34,229 nucleotides of DNA from Legionellaceae bacterium (GCA_030695645.1 JAUYQG010000020.1:1-34229); one strand, 5' to 3'. Numbered from the stretch's first letter, positions 17,860 through 26,460 are shown. The notes: generated by a model from the sequence alone, not told the origin. Translations and numbers: made by a program.

Positions 17860-17902
17860 TAATATGACAATGTATTTTTAATTAACTATGAAGAGGTTAT
17901 CT

Positions 17903-18820
17903 ATGAATAAAGAAATAAAAGGAGTTCTTCCTGTAATCTTGATGCCTTACGATAATCAGTTTGATATCGATGAAAATGATTTTAATTTACAAGTAAATCA
18001 TTTGATTAACGTGGGTTGTGATGGTTTCGTGATTGGTCAGGTGTCCGAGTTACTGCGCCTTACTGCAGCAGAACGATTTCGTTTGGCACAGTTGTGTGTT
18101 GAGTCAGCAGAAGGACGTTGTGTAACCATTATGAGCACCGGTGGTGAGAGCATTAAAAGTGCCATTGAATTTTCAACACACGCTGAAAAAGTCGGGATAG
18201 ATGCCTTATTAGTTATGCATCCATCTATTATGGCACTTGGCGACGAAGAAATGTATAAATATTTCTCAGAAGTCATCCGCTCCGTCACTATTCCTGTGAT
18301 TGTTCACCATGCAAAAAGTCTTGCAAAGCGTCCATTGAGTATCGAAGTTCAAGCCCGCTTGCTTCATGAGTTTGGTGAAGAGCGCGTTATGTTTAAACCC
18401 GAATCCTCGCCGACACCTCCTCGTTTAAGTCAGCTCCGAGATGCGACTCAAGGCAAAGCGCATATTTTTGAAGGCGATGGTGGCATGATGTTGCTTGATT
18501 GTTATAAACGTGGACTAAAAGGTTCCATTCCTGCGACAGAAACAGCAGAGATTATGGTTTTATTGTGGAAGCTTTTACAAAAGGGGGATGAGAAAAATGC
18601 GAGGCGCGTTGGTCATGCATTATCTTATCTAATGTGCCATATGATGAACAGCATTGACTGTTATGCCGCTATTGGTAAGCATTTCTTGAAAAAACGTGGG
18701 CTGATTAAAAACACCTATGTTCGATCGCCGATTGATTATGTCGTTGATCCTGAAACGCTTCGAGAAGCGGAAGCAACGTATAATTATTTATTAGAATTAG
18801 TGATTGAACTTCGCGAGTAA
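17903..18820 (+). CDS. DapA/NanA-family lyase with altered active site
   Basis: Members of this TIM-barrel family make or break C-C bonds through a Schiff base between a lysine and an alpha-keto acid, usually pyruvate. In the 305-residue protein the Schiff-base lysine is present (Lys165 in RVMFKPESS). The GTTGE motif that binds the keto-acid carboxylate reads GQVSE (45-49), and the usual catalytic tyrosine of the PxxxYN motif is replaced by His135 (PVIVHHAKS). This is therefore not an ordinary dihydrodipicolinate synthase. The ATG at 17903 has AAGAGG six bases upstream and is better than the ATG at 17888. It is the first gene after MITE copy B. Confidence 0.87.
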   Translation: MNKEIKGVLPVILMPYDNQFDIDENDFNLQVNHLINVGCDGFVIGQVSELLRLTAAERFRLAQLCVESAEGRCVTIMSTGGESIKSAIEFSTHAEKVGIDALLVMHPSIMALGDEEMYKYFSEVIRSVTIPVIVHHAKSLAKRPLSIEVQARLLHEFGEERVMFKPESSPTPPRLSQLRDATQGKAHIFEGDGGMMLLDCYKRGLKGSIPATETAEIMVLLWKLLQKGDEKNARRVGHALSYLMCHMMNSIDCYAAIGKHFLKKRGLIKNTYVRSPIDYVVDPETLREAEATYNYLLELVIELRE

Positions 18821-18855
18821 TGCGTCATCCTATTCGATTGATTTTTTGAGGAAGC

Positions 18856-19989
18856 ATGATGAAAAAAGAAGACATGGGCACCCTCCCTGTTTCTTATCCG
18901 TTGAATGATAAGTCGCTTACTGTGCTTGATTGCACGTTTCGGGATGGCGGCTATTATACCAATTGGCATTTTGACCCAGAGCTGGTGGTTCGTTACATCG
19001 CTTTGTGTGGAAAAATAGGCATAGACGTGATTGAGCTTGGTTATATCAGTTTATCTGAGAATAAAGCCGGACCTTTTGGTAATTTGCCTGATGGCATTCC
19101 CAGTGATTTAGGTGGTTTAGTACATGATTACCCCCAATTACGATTTGCGGCCATGATCGATGTGAAAGATCTTAGCTCTATGTGTCAGACAGAGATAGCG
19201 CCATCCATTCGAGCGCATTTGTTGAGCGCTTCTTTGCCGATTACCGTATTGCGGTTTGCGGTGCATTTTTCTCATGTGAGTCATTTGGGTTGCTATATTC
19301 ATGAACTTCAAGCGAGCGGGTATGATATTTGTATTAATTTGATGCAAATTGATCTGGCTTCCCCGAGTGAGCTTCAGACGTGTATTGATGACTTACAGAA
19401 GTACAGTGACTTATCTTCTGTTTATCTTGCAGATTCATTAGGATCCTTGTCGCCAGATAAAGTAAGGTCGTTAATCAGTCGATTTTCAGATGCTTTAACC
19501 TGTCCTATTGGTTATCATGCGCATGATAATATTGGTCTTGCTTTGCATAATAGTCTTGTTGCTATAGAGGCGGGCGCTACCTGGATTGATAGTACCGTTT
19601 ATGGCATGGGGCGTGGTGCTGGGAATGCTAAAACCGAGCAGGTTATTTCAATACTTCGCAAGGATGTGACGTTCGAGAAACAATTTGAGCTCTATTCCTT
19701 TATAAGCCAATATTTTCAAGACATGCATAAAGTATATGGATGGGGCGCCACGCCATTGTATGGTGTTTCTGGAAGTGGACGTATTCATCCCAGTTATGTT
19801 CAAGCCCTAGAAGACAATGATACCTATTCAGTTGTTGAAAAAATGGACGTTTTGGTGTTATTAAAAGAGATGGATGCTGCAAAATTTTCATCTGCGCAGT
19901 TAGATGAAGCCTTTTCAACGATCGCCTCAACGTCTGTTATTGCAAATGATGCGAAACAAACCCGCGAGGTTGTGCATGATTATGCATGA
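18856..19989 (+). CDS. DRE-TIM metallolyase/aldolase (HMGL-like)
   Basis: DRE-TIM enzymes (HMG-CoA lyase, 4-hydroxy-2-oxovalerate aldolase, isopropylmalate synthase) use a divalent metal to make or break C-C bonds next to a keto acid. In 377 residues the signature DCTFRDGGYYTNW gives Asp25, Arg29 and Asp30. The metal histidines are His221 and His223 in GYHAHDNIGLAL, and GMGRGAGNAKTE (251-262) is the strongly conserved loop. The DRDGGY variant is closer to aldolases than to isopropylmalate synthase, and no regulatory domain is present. It sits 35 bases after the DapA-like gene, and the HAD gene overlaps its 3' end by 14 bases. The two C-C lyases next to each other suggest construction of a keto-acid-derived skeleton. 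Confidence 0.88.
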   Translation: MMKKEDMGTLPVSYPLNDKSLTVLDCTFRDGGYYTNWHFDPELVVRYIALCGKIGIDVIELGYISLSENKAGPFGNLPDGIPSDLGGLVHDYPQLRFAAMIDVKDLSSMCQTEIAPSIRAHLLSASLPITVLRFAVHFSHVSHLGCYIHELQASGYDICINLMQIDLASPSELQTCIDDLQKYSDLSSVYLADSLGSLSPDKVRSLISRFSDALTCPIGYHAHDNIGLALHNSLVAIEAGATWIDSTVYGMGRGAGNAKTEQVISILRKDVTFEKQFELYSFISQYFQDMHKVYGWGATPLYGVSGSGRIHPSYVQALEDNDTYSVVEKMDVLVLLKEMDAAKFSSAQLDEAFSTIASTSVIANDAKQTREVVHDYA

Positions 19990-20680
19990 AGAAACAATTT
20001 TGAGTCGTTTTTTAACGTCGTTTGATCTGATTATTTTTGATCTTGATGGTGTCATTATAGATAGCAATCATCTTAAAATTGCTTGCATGAGAGATGCCTT
20101 GGGCGACTTTAATCGAGATGTTGTTGAGTCCTATTTGCAGGATTTTAGTAAAAATTTTGGTCAGCCGCGATTATTCCATTTTAAGAATTTATATTATAAC
20201 ACTTTAGGGCGTGATGGTGACTTCGATGCGTTCTATCAATGTTATGCCAGTCGCTATGCTGCTTTGTTGGATGAGCGTTATTGTAATGCGGCTCTTTGTG
20301 AGCATGCTGATGATGCGATTACTTTATTGGCAGAAAGCGACCTGAAGTTATTTGTTGCAACTGGAACGAATACGAATGAAGCAGAAAAGGTATTAAAGCA
20401 TAAACAGTTGCATCATTATTTTGAAGGGATTTATGGCTCGCCACGTGAAAAAGTTAACATCATCAGTACGCTCTTGACGCAACAGCCAATCTTGAAAGAA
20501 AAGGTTCTTTTTATTGGCGATGCCGCTCATGATGCACTCTGTGCCCAAGAGAATCAGATTCCGTTTTTGTTCGTTGAGCATTATGCGTTGATTGAACTTC
20601 AGGCGTTACGTAAGCAAGTGAGTACCCCATTTTATTCGATAAAAAGTTTATATTTAAACAATGAAACGCACATTAATTAA
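19976..20680 (+). CDS. HAD-superfamily hydrolase, phosphoglycolate-phosphatase-like
   Basis: HAD hydrolases remove phosphate from small metabolites. The 234-residue protein carries motif I FDLDGVIIDS (Asp22, Asp24), motif II VATGTNT (Thr/Ser step), a motif III lysine in SPREKVN, and motif IV FIGDAAHD. It has an alpha-helical C1 cap between motifs I and II. The ATG at 19976 has GAGG six bases upstream and lies inside the end of the DRE-TIM gene; ATG 19982 is a second possibility, and the longer ORF from 19904 is unlikely. Within the cluster it could dephosphorylate a phosphorylated intermediate, which would imply a phosphorylated precursor. Confidence 0.88.
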   Translation: MIMHEETILSRFLTSFDLIIFDLDGVIIDSNHLKIACMRDALGDFNRDVVESYLQDFSKNFGQPRLFHFKNLYYNTLGRDGDFDAFYQCYASRYAALLDERYCNAALCEHADDAITLLAESDLKLFVATGTNTNEAEKVLKHKQLHHYFEGIYGSPREKVNIISTLLTQQPILKEKVLFIGDAAHDALCAQENQIPFLFVEHYALIELQALRKQVSTPFYSIKSLYLNNETHIN

Positions 20681-20693
20681 GGAGAGTATGGCG

Positions 20694-22736
20694 ATGACGT
20701 ATCAATTATTTTCTGCTTTGGACTGTACACAAACCGCCTATGATTTACATTATTTCCCATTGGATTTTGGCGATGCTCCTGTGCATGGAATGCTTTGCAA
20801 TGTAGAACCTAGTGCCCGTTCACGCGTTCATAATCATATTGAAGTCGAGTTTTTTTTCTTTTTATCGGGTCATGGTGTTGTGCATGTTGATAAAGAGGAA
20901 GTCAATGTATCTGCGGGTATGGGGATAAGAATAGCGGCTTTTTCTAATCATATTGTTGAGAATAAAAGTGAGAGTGAGCCGCTTCATTTTATTTCGTGCT
21001 ATTGGGAAAATCCAACGCCTGAAATTGAGGAAGTAGCCATAGTAGTGCCTGAGGAAACAACGTTGGTATTTGCAACACCGCCAACACCCAATGGTGATTT
21101 GCATTTGGGGCATTTATCAGGACCTTATTTAGCCGCTGATATTTATCGTCGATACGTATCAGAGTCTGGCGCTAGCGCGTACTATGCGACGGGTCAAGAT
21201 GACCATCAAACGTATATGGTTACAAAAGCAAAAGCTGAACATAGCGAGCCACAAAAGGTTGCAGATAAGTATGCACAGCGTATTCGAACAACATTGGACG
21301 GATATGGCGTTCAATTGGATTATTTTATAGAGCCAAATAAAAATGAAGCTTATAGCCAGTTTGTTAAACGCATTTTTATGACGTTGTATAATGCCGGATA
21401 CATCGTTGAAAAAGAAGAGCCTGCTGCATTTAGTGCGGATAGTAAACGATATTTAAACGAAGCGTTTATCAGAGGAAAATGCCCTTATTGCCAACGAGAG
21501 TCGGACGGTAATGCGTGTGAAGAATGCGGTCGTCCTAATCGTTGTGTTGATATGACCGAAGCTTATGAGCGGTTAACGGGCCAACCGGTTATCTCAAAGA
21601 CGTGTAAGCGCTTGTATTTTCGAATGAGTTTACTCAATGATGCATTGAGTGAGTATATTAAATCAACACCCATGAGCGCCCATGCTTTGTCTGTTTCACA
21701 AAAAATGATGACAGACGGATTGCCGGACATTTGTGTGTCTCATATCAATACCTGGGGGATTCAAGTCCCACTGCCTCAATATCACGATCAGATCATTTAT
21801 GTATGGTTTGAAATGGCGGCAAGCTATTTATGGGCTGCACTAAATCTTGCACCAGATGACATTAAAGATGAGATGGATAAAATCAAATGGTTTTATAACA
21901 GAGAGAATACACGCGTTGTTCATTTTTATGGTTTTGATAATACCTATTATCATACGCTTCTTTTCCCGGCGGTCTATTTTGCATTAGGCGGACTTAATCC
22001 GCCATCGGCACATGTTGTTAATGAGTTATTGGATTTGGATGGGAGTAAATTTTCAACAAGTCGCGGGCATTTAATTTGGGGTAGGGATCTTTTGCATACG
22101 GCGCCTGCTGACTATATTCGATGGTTTTTAAGTGAGGTTAGGCCAGAGGGGGTTCGATCCAATTTCAAATTAAGTTCGTTTAGTCGATCGGTGAATCAGC
22201 TGTTTTCTGTCGTATTAAAAGAATGGACTGTTGGTTTAACAGATTGTATCGCGTTGAATTTTAATAATGCTATTCCTGAGCCAGGTGCTTGGACTTCGGA
22301 ACAACGCAGATTTTATAATGCTCTTTTATTCTTTCGCCATCAAACGTTAGAAAATTATGCAATCGATAGCTTCTCGCTCCGAGCGGTTACTAAGACACTC
22401 AATGATTTGGCAGATGCTGCATTGGATTTTCAAACGACACAAATCCAATATTTTGACAAAGCCTATTTAAGTGATAACTTGCGTACAACCTTGGCATTGT
22501 CTGTGTTGGCAGTTAAAATATTTGCGTTGTTAGCGCGTCCGATTATACCAACAATCAGTGTTAACCTTCTGAGTTATATTGGCTTATCAAGAGATGTCTC
22601 TTTGACTGACATCACGTTTGTTTCGTCACAAACTCAATTGAAAATCAAGGAGCTACCCCATTTTATTGCGTTAGATGAGCATGATATTTTAGCTCAGTTA
22701 CAACATCTGAAAGATCATTCTTTAATAGAGGCATAA
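20694..22736 (+). CDS. Cupin-methionyl-tRNA synthetase-like fusion, probable hydrazine synthetase
   Basis: A 680-residue fusion. The N-terminal cupin (about 1-105) has HNHIEVEFFFFLSG with His46, His48 and Glu52, and a later His86 in FSNHIVEN, the metal set of zinc cupins. The C-terminal class I synthetase core resembles MetRS: FATPPTPNGDLHLGHL with HLGH at 137-140, a zinc knuckle with Cys263, Cys266, Cys275 and Cys278, and LLDLDGSKFSTSRG with the KMSKS-like KFSTS at 452-456. A MetRS-like anticodon-domain remnant follows. This architecture is known from Spb40 of s56-p1 and homologues in triacsin-type pathways, which join an N-hydroxylated lysine and an amino acid through an N-N bond. ATG 20694 (GGAG nine bases upstream) is preferred to ATG 20688 or 20661. 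Confidence 0.93.
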   Translation: MTYQLFSALDCTQTAYDLHYFPLDFGDAPVHGMLCNVEPSARSRVHNHIEVEFFFFLSGHGVVHVDKEEVNVSAGMGIRIAAFSNHIVENKSESEPLHFISCYWENPTPEIEEVAIVVPEETTLVFATPPTPNGDLHLGHLSGPYLAADIYRRYVSESGASAYYATGQDDHQTYMVTKAKAEHSEPQKVADKYAQRIRTTLDGYGVQLDYFIEPNKNEAYSQFVKRIFMTLYNAGYIVEKEEPAAFSADSKRYLNEAFIRGKCPYCQRESDGNACEECGRPNRCVDMTEAYERLTGQPVISKTCKRLYFRMSLLNDALSEYIKSTPMSAHALSVSQKMMTDGLPDICVSHINTWGIQVPLPQYHDQIIYVWFEMAASYLWAALNLAPDDIKDEMDKIKWFYNRENTRVVHFYGFDNTYYHTLLFPAVYFALGGLNPPSAHVVNELLDLDGSKFSTSRGHLIWGRDLLHTAPADYIRWFLSEVRPEGVRSNFKLSSFSRSVNQLFSVVLKEWTVGLTDCIALNFNNAIPEPGAWTSEQRRFYNALLFFRHQTLENYAIDSFSLRAVTKTLNDLADAALDFQTTQIQYFDKAYLSDNLRTTLALSVLAVKIFALLARPIIPTISVNLLSYIGLSRDVSLTDITFVSSQTQLKIKELPHFIALDEHDILAQLQHLKDHSLIEA

Positions 22737-22740
22737 CGGT

Positions 22741-24264
22741 ATGGAGCATTCGTTTTACGACATTACTATTGTTGGCGCAGGGATAGCAGGCCTCTATACA
22801 GGGATGAGGCTTGCTCGTTCACCCGCTTATAGCGAACAATCGATTGGTTTATTTGAAGTCAGCGAACGTGTTGGTGGCAGAATAAAAAGCGTCAGTCATC
22901 CAAACCTTGAATTGCCTTGTGAGTTGGGTTGTATGCGCTACGTAACGTCGCAGCGAATTATTACCAACCTTATCGAAAACCATTACGCTCTGAAGAAACA
23001 ACCGTTTGATACTGGATATGTAGATAATCATATTTATTATTTGCGTGGGAAACACCTTGATACAAATACATGGAGTAATGTTCCTTATGTTTTGCCTGAG
23101 ACTTGTCGAGATATGAGTCCTTTTAAGATTCTGGACAGTATCATCGATGATGTAAAAAAACATAACGATGTACAATCTGAAATTAAAAAAGAATTGATTT
23201 ATCCTCATCAGGGGCATTTGCAAGGACAGTCTTTACAAAATATAGGGTTTGCTAATTTAATTACAGCATCCTCATCGCATGAAACATTGAAATTTTTGTG
23301 TGATTCGGGGGAGTATTACGCGAAAACAATTAATTGGAATGCAAAAGAAGCCTTTCCTTATTCTCAATCGATTGGTTATAAGGCAAAAGATGATATTGAG
23401 TATTGGTGTGTTGCCGATGGGTTTTCTAGCTTAACTGAAAAAATAAGTGATGAATTTAATCGTTTAGGTGGGCAGTTACATACCGATAGGCAATTACGAA
23501 CGATTGAACATTATGATGGTCAGCTGGGAAAATACCGTTTGGTGTTTCATGATAAAAAAAATAATCAAGAGCACGTTATTATTACGAATAAAATCGTCCT
23601 GGCTATCCCTAAAGGGCCATTGATGAATCTCGGTTGGTTATCTGGTTTGAGCGAGTTATTTTACGGCTCTATATTTAAAAATTTGTTAGCGTCAGTCCGA
23701 ATATTGCCTGTTATCCGATTTGCACTATTATTTAAAACGCCATGGTGGGAAACTGATTTTGATGGTTTAAATGGGCATATGGTTACCGACTTGCCTTTGC
23801 GCCATGGGTATTATTTTGGTAGTCATGACTCAAAACACACCTCCGTTTTCTTATCAACCATCGATATGGATTTGACCGATTATTGGCTTCCATATATTGG
23901 TCATACTATGGAATCAGGATTGTTATCCGATGCTACGATTGCTGAATTAACAAAGCAGCTTAAAATAATACATCGGAAAGATGACATCGAAACTCCCGTG
24001 GTTGGTTTTTTTTCGAATTGGCTAAGCGAGTCCTATGGTGGTGGGTTTCATGCTTGGAATCCTGGATATTGCGTTTCAACCGTAATGGAGTCCATGAGGA
24101 AACCATTTGCACATGAAAATATTCATATTATTGGTGAGTCGTTTTCAGGTTTGCAGGGGTGGGTGGAAGGCGCTCTTTGTACGGCAGAGAAGCTCTTGCA
24201 CGATCATTTTAGTCTTGGTTTAGATGAGGCGTGGCTTGAAAAAGATTATTTTTATGGATATTGA
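22741..24264 (+). CDS. Flavin-containing amine oxidase (MAO/LAAO-like)
   Basis: These enzymes oxidise amines or amino acids to imines with FAD. The 507-residue protein starts with ITIVGAGIAGLYTGMRLA (9-26), then FEVSERVGGRIKSV, the GGRI motif after the second beta strand. Near the end, ENIHIIGESFSGLQGWVEGALCTAEKLL is the FAD-closing segment shared with L-amino acid oxidases and monoamine oxidases. It starts four bases after the cupin-MetRS stop with GAGG upstream, so it is in the same operon. Possible tasks are oxidation of an amino group in the cluster product or a dehydrogenation. Protoporphyrinogen oxidase and phytoene desaturase share the FAD fold but the C-terminal segment fits amine oxidases better. 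Confidence 0.85.
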   Translation: MEHSFYDITIVGAGIAGLYTGMRLARSPAYSEQSIGLFEVSERVGGRIKSVSHPNLELPCELGCMRYVTSQRIITNLIENHYALKKQPFDTGYVDNHIYYLRGKHLDTNTWSNVPYVLPETCRDMSPFKILDSIIDDVKKHNDVQSEIKKELIYPHQGHLQGQSLQNIGFANLITASSSHETLKFLCDSGEYYAKTINWNAKEAFPYSQSIGYKAKDDIEYWCVADGFSSLTEKISDEFNRLGGQLHTDRQLRTIEHYDGQLGKYRLVFHDKKNNQEHVIITNKIVLAIPKGPLMNLGWLSGLSELFYGSIFKNLLASVRILPVIRFALLFKTPWWETDFDGLNGHMVTDLPLRHGYYFGSHDSKHTSVFLSTIDMDLTDYWLPYIGHTMESGLLSDATIAELTKQLKIIHRKDDIETPVVGFFSNWLSESYGGGFHAWNPGYCVSTVMESMRKPFAHENIHIIGESFSGLQGWVEGALCTAEKLLHDHFSLGLDEAWLEKDYFYGY

Positions 24265-24305
24265 GATCTTTTGTCCAGAGATTGAATTTTTTAAAAAGGT
24301 GTTTT

Positions 24306-25775
24306 GTGAGTAAAATCGGAATTATTGGTGCAGGTATCGCTGGCTGCACTACCGCAATAGAATTGGCAAATAAAGGACACGAGGTGACTTTGTTTGAGCG
24401 TACAGATAATCTGTTAAGGCAGTCGAGTGATGCGACGTCCCATTGCTTTAGTGTTGGTTTTTATCATTCGGATATAGCTGTTGCTAAGGTAAGTTTAGAT
24501 GCCTGTATTCGATTATTGAGACATTTAAAAGAGCAAATGGACGTACCTTTTCAAGAACGTGAACGAGTCAATGGAATCGATCGAATTGCATACGTAATTT
24601 CTACGCAATCGGTTATCTCACCCGAAAACGTCATCTCTCATTTTGAAGCTTTAAAATCTCACTATGCAACCTTAGTGCGCCAAGATGTAAGAAATCGGGT
24701 TCTTGGGCCTGTAGATGCGTTTTATAACATTGCAGATAAACAGCACTTTGCAACGTTGTTGGATGTTGATAATATTGCACTGATCATCGAGACGTGCGAT
24801 GGCTTGTTTGATTGGCATGCACTGAAAAATCACGTGATTGCGAAGCTTCACTCACATGCCAATATCACGATTCAATTCCACGCAAATGTAACGGCTATTC
24901 AATACCCTGTTGTTGAAGAGGACTCCTTAAAAACCAGTATGCTCATGGATGATGGCCAGTGTTATGTATTTGATTATATTGTCAATGCTGCTTGGCGAAA
25001 TGCTGAACGTTTAAATCAAACTGCGGGTTTTTATTCTGTTGAATCACTGAGTAATAAAATATCTGCTTTAGCCATTGTTCAATTGCCTAAAGAATTACAC
25101 AATCGCTCATTCTTCTTTGGATATAACAATTTAATTTTTTTAACATCGGGTGAGGATGGTATTGGGTATCTGACGTATTCGCCAGTGAGCTTCAACATCG
25201 AGTTCCCAGGTTATACTGCTCAACGTGAAGAAGACAAGGTGATGTTGTCCATGGAGGAGCCTACTAATAAAATAATCATAGGTGATAATATCATAGCAGG
25301 TGCTACGCGGTATATTCCTGCTTTGAGCCAGTGTGTCTTGCGTGATTTAAAAGTTGGTGTGATTCGTGCATCCGATTCAACGATGCTTCAAGCGAATGAG
25401 GGGCTTAATCTTTTGCGGCAATACAAAGGTGTTCGGCCTATTGCTTTAGGACTCATTACGAATGAAGCGCGCCAACATACGTTTTGGAATGATAATGCTC
25501 AGGAAGTGTCGCGTTTAATTGATAAACAAATTCAAATCAAAACAATGGTCATGATGTTTGTACGGTTAGTCGTTGAAGGCTTGCCTCAACAAGTACAGAA
25601 TAAACAGTTGTTGTTCATTCTGCTGTCCCATTTTTCAGTATTATTAGTTGATGATGAAAAAACACAGCTCAATTGTAACATTCAATCGGAATTAGCACGT
25701 TATTCTATATTTTGCGCGAATAAGTTTGAGATCAATGCACAAATTGAACGGCGTAACTTGTGTTTTCAAAGTTAG
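24306..25775 (+). CDS. DAO-family FAD-dependent oxidoreductase
   Basis: The third C-N-type flavoenzyme of the cluster. From the GTG at 24306 (AAGG upstream, good spacing) it encodes 489 residues beginning VSKIGIIGAGIAGCTTAIELANKGHEVTLFER, a textbook FAD-binding fold. DATSHCFSVGFYHSD and DGLFDWHALKNHVIAKL fit the DAO family's flavin and substrate region, and the latter resembles the GxxDP..L....A segment. The C-terminal 100 residues after GLITNEARQHTFWNDNA look like a helical extension not needed for the core fold. A longer TTG-start form from 24261 is possible. It closes the plus arm of the cluster; its substrate is unknown. Confidence 0.8.
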   Translation: MSKIGIIGAGIAGCTTAIELANKGHEVTLFERTDNLLRQSSDATSHCFSVGFYHSDIAVAKVSLDACIRLLRHLKEQMDVPFQERERVNGIDRIAYVISTQSVISPENVISHFEALKSHYATLVRQDVRNRVLGPVDAFYNIADKQHFATLLDVDNIALIIETCDGLFDWHALKNHVIAKLHSHANITIQFHANVTAIQYPVVEEDSLKTSMLMDDGQCYVFDYIVNAAWRNAERLNQTAGFYSVESLSNKISALAIVQLPKELHNRSFFFGYNNLIFLTSGEDGIGYLTYSPVSFNIEFPGYTAQREEDKVMLSMEEPTNKIIIGDNIIAGATRYIPALSQCVLRDLKVGVIRASDSTMLQANEGLNLLRQYKGVRPIALGLITNEARQHTFWNDNAQEVSRLIDKQIQIKTMVMMFVRLVVEGLPQQVQNKQLLFILLSHFSVLLVDDEKTQLNCNIQSELARYSIFCANKFEINAQIERRNLCFQS

Positions 25776-25875
25776 TCCATAGTCCAGGCGTCTGATTGCC
25801 ACAATAAAACTACGTGAGCACCGCGCATCGACCATACTGAAATTTGATCTGTTTCAACGGCCTAACCTACGCCGG

Positions 25876-26460
25876 CTACAAGGTTGGTGCGTTTAGGATT
25901 TCGTTCAAGCGCTTGGACGCTGATTTTGGTGGTTCAGGGCTTCTTTTATGGGTTGGGTCTTTGAAAAAAGAAAGACCGACTCCTATGGTTGCTCCAATTC
26001 CTGTGGCAAATCCTCCCAGTATTTTTACACTGCCAATCGTGAGGGCAGCTCCAAACACCCCAGCTATTGTTTGTGGAGAGCCAAAGACTACCCCTAACGC
26101 TATAATACCTGCAATAAATAGTACGAGACCTACAACAGCCAATGTTCCCGTGTATGGATTAGACATAATATCCATGAGAATTGAGTGTGAGATGGCGATT
26201 TTAAAGTGTTTGATGGATTGTTCGAATCGTATTGGTATGGTATGTAGTTCTGATGGTGGTTTTGTATCTACAGCGAATTGAAAGATTTTTCTAGGACCTG
26301 GTGATGAGTTGCGGGAGTCAAAAAAATCGGGCGGGGAAGCTGTATTTTCTTGAGTTGGGGGGATGCTGTTGGATTTCTTTAAAATACCTTTGGTGGGTGA
26401 CCCACTATGTATTGGCTGGGCAGGAGGTGATGGGACGACATTTTTTGATTCTTCAACCAC
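25876..26460 (-). CDS. Unrecognised Pro/Ser-rich protein with two membrane helices
   Basis: I do not recognise this 194-residue protein. The first 60 residues are low-complexity and rich in Pro, Ser and Asn (KNVVPSPPAQP, SIPPTQENTASPP, SRNSSPGP). A hydrophobic pair follows: about 107-128 (LAVVGLVLFIAGIIALGVVF) and 132-165 (a Gly-rich IAGVFGAALTIGSVKILGGFATGIGATIGVGLSF). A basic, proline-containing tail follows. The GTG start at 26460 has GAGG six bases upstream, which supports translation on this strand over the overlapping plus-strand ORF. It is 60 bases from minE but not necessarily linked to it. The disordered N-terminus plus a Gly-rich hairpin in a host-associated lineage could mean a secreted protein, but nothing proves it. 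Confidence 0.6.
   Translation of the reverse strand: MVEESKNVVPSPPAQPIHSGSPTKGILKKSNSIPPTQENTASPPDFFDSRNSSPGPRKIFQFAVDTKPPSELHTIPIRFEQSIKHFKIAISHSILMDIMSNPYTGTLAVVGLVLFIAGIIALGVVFGSPQTIAGVFGAALTIGSVKILGGFATGIGATIGVGLSFFKDPTHKRSPEPPKSASKRLNEILNAPTL

Noticed and set aside
17903-18820. Dihydrodipicolinate synthase of lysine biosynthesis (dapA)
   Set aside because: The GTTGE motif and catalytic tyrosine are replaced, and the neighbours are not lysine genes.
20661-22736. Housekeeping methionyl-tRNA synthetase
   Set aside because: The cupin at the N-terminus, the cluster context and the reduced C-terminal region do not fit MetG; the fusion matches hydrazine synthetases instead.
22849-23223. 124-residue minus-strand ORF within the amine oxidase gene
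   Set aside because: Shadow of the FAD enzyme reading frame; composition is not protein-like.
25776-25875. Rho-independent terminator after the cluster
   Set aside because: An imperfect dyad around ACCTACGCCGGCTACAAGGT is present but no T-run follows; not strong enough to call.
25844-26281. 145-residue plus-strand ORF
   Set aside because: It is antisense to a frame with a proper ribosome site, a plausible membrane topology and better composition.
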